Source of the DNA: Micromonospora zamorensis
GTDB taxonomy: Bacteria > Actinomycetota > Actinomycetes > Mycobacteriales > Micromonosporaceae
Reading direction: 5' to 3'
Assembly: GCF_900090275.1 (NCBI RefSeq)
Contig: NZ_LT607755.1
Location: forward strand, 5,642,001-5,706,000
Length of the DNA: 64,000 nucleotides
Part shown: positions 63,227 through 64,000 of the stretch, piece by piece
Numbering within the stretch: position 1 is the first letter of the stretch
Layout of the letters: the number at the start of each line of letters is the position of its first letter
The notes under the pieces: generated by a model
Database searches by the model: none
The model's input: only the letters and a program-made list of their open reading frames with translations
What the model was told of the DNA's origin: nothing
Translations under genes and position numbers: made by a program

Positions 63227-64000
63227 ATGACCGCCCAGCTCGAAGCCCGCCCGCCGGTCGCACCGGCACCCCCGCGTCCGACAGGTCGCTTCAGCCGGCT
63301 CGACACCCGGTTCTCGCCGTACCTCTACATCGCCCCGTTCTTCCTGATCTTCGCGATCTTCGGGGCCTACCCGCTGGCGTACACCTTCTGGGTCTCGCTG
63401 CACGACTGGGACCTGCTCGGCACCGACCACCCGTTCGTCGGCGCCGAGAACTACACGCGGCTGCTCGCCGACACCGACTTCTGGCACGCGCTGGTCAACA
63501 CGCTGGGCATCTTCGTGATCTCCACCGTCCCACAGCTGCTCGCCGCGCTCTGGCTGGCCAATCTGCTCAACCGGGGCCTGCGGGCGCGTACCGGCTGGCG
63601 GATGGCGGTGCTCGTCCCCAACGTGACCTCCACCGCCGCCGTGGCGATCGTGTTCGGAGTGCTCTTCGGCCGTGAGTTCGGCATGATCAACTGGCTGCTC
63701 GACCTGGTCGGGATGGACCCGATCGGCTGGAAGTCCAACCGGTTCGCCTCCTGGGTGGCCATCTCCGCCATGGTCGACTGGCGGTGGACCGGCTACAACG
63801 CGCTGATCCTGCTGGCCGCCATGCAGGCCATCCCCAGGGACCTGTACGAGGCCGCGGCGATCGACGGCGCCAACCGGGCGCGGCAGTTCTGGTCGGTCAC
63901 CGTGCCACTGCTCAAGCCGACGATCATCTTCTGCACCATCATCGCCACCATCGGCGGGTTGCAGCTCTTCACCGAGCCCCGGATGTTCCACTCCGGCACC
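63227..64000 (+). CDS. sugar ABC transporter permease (3' end outside window)
   Basis: Partial, 258 codons visible. MTAQLEARPPVAPAPP, then a first TM at YLYIAPFFLIFAIFGAYPLAYTF and four more; EAA loop LYEAAAIDGANRARQFWSVTVPLLKPT. AAAGGAG at 63211-63217 fixes the start. MalF-type partner of the preceding binding protein; the second permease should follow outside. Confidence 0.92.
   Translation, partial: MTAQLEARPPVAPAPPRPTGRFSRLDTRFSPYLYIAPFFLIFAIFGAYPLAYTFWVSLHDWDLLGTDHPFVGAENYTRLLADTDFWHALVNTLGIFVISTVPQLLAALWLANLLNRGLRARTGWRMAVLVPNVTSTAAVAIVFGVLFGREFGMINWLLDLVGMDPIGWKSNRFASWVAISAMVDWRWTGYNALILLAAMQAIPRDLYEAAAIDGANRARQFWSVTVPLLKPTIIFCTIIATIGGLQLFTEPRMFHSGT

Noticed and set aside
62084..63991. 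635-codon minus frame over the second sugar operon
   Set aside because: Antisense to strongly conserved binding-protein and permease sequences.

Overview
The window is about 72% G+C actinobacterial DNA with dense GTG/TTG/ATG-started genes. The lineage markers are mycothiol genes, BldN/RsbN, a Rex-linked haem operon and PhoU/PhoR/PhoP. Protein similarity, gene order and the intergenic repeats suggest a chromosomal segment of a Micromonosporaceae member, most likely Micromonospora. I see no rRNA, tRNA, CRISPR array, insertion sequence or prophage.

Layout. 1-5.3 kb: arabinose-polymer use (3' end of a GH51 arabinofuranosidase, a sugar ABC importer, a GH43 lipoprotein). 5.3-9.4 kb: an amino-acid permease and secreted enzymes (GHL10-type hydrolase, phospholipase A2). 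9.4-18.6 kb: a cyclase-homology/STAND ATPase regulator, FmdB-type zinc ribbon, membrane transglycosylase, double GNAT protein and a large secreted EEP nuclease. 18.7-31.7 kb: an XRE regulator, the rex-hemA-hemC-hemD-hemB operon on the minus strand behind a near-perfect Rex operator, a NarL-type two-component pair, a HAD protein, a glutaredoxin-like protein, then bldN and rsbN. 31.8-35.8 kb: HAD-IB hydrolase, acyltransferase, epimerase, the 33-residue bS22-type ribosomal protein and a small excisionase-type regulator. This order resembles what I remember of the Streptomyces coelicolor SCO3316-SCO3328 region.

35.9-42.7 kb: a MacAB-like ABC/HlyD export operon, a membrane metallopeptidase, an alpha/beta hydrolase and proline dehydrogenase. 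42.8-47.8 kb: a lipoprotein plus glutathionylspermidine-synthase-like pair, CGNR protein, TIM-barrel isomerase, exopolyphosphatase-type protein and a Cys-rich conserved protein with a coupled small ORF. 47.8-51.5 kb: the phosphate switch (phoR-phoP divergent from phoU, with PHO-box repeats between them) and gpmA. 51.7-54.4 kb: two paralogous MFS exporters. 54.7-61.7 kb: a histone-H1-like protein, YbjN protein, mshA, SDR, methyltransferase, murB and a mycothiol-dependent-isomerase-family protein. 61.7-64 kb: a second sugar ABC importer preceded by two LacI-type palindromes; its permease runs off the window.

Cross-cutting signals. (1) At least 14 genes have a TANNNT hexamer exactly 6-7 nt before the start codon, the layout of leaderless transcripts. 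(2) A roughly 45-50 bp dispersed repeat occurs five times; in three copies it starts at the TGA stop of the upstream gene. (3) A roughly 169-bp near-palindrome reaches into the last codons of two convergent genes. (4) A 51-codon leader ORF with a strong ribosome site overlaps the bldN start by 4 nt, which suggests translational coupling.
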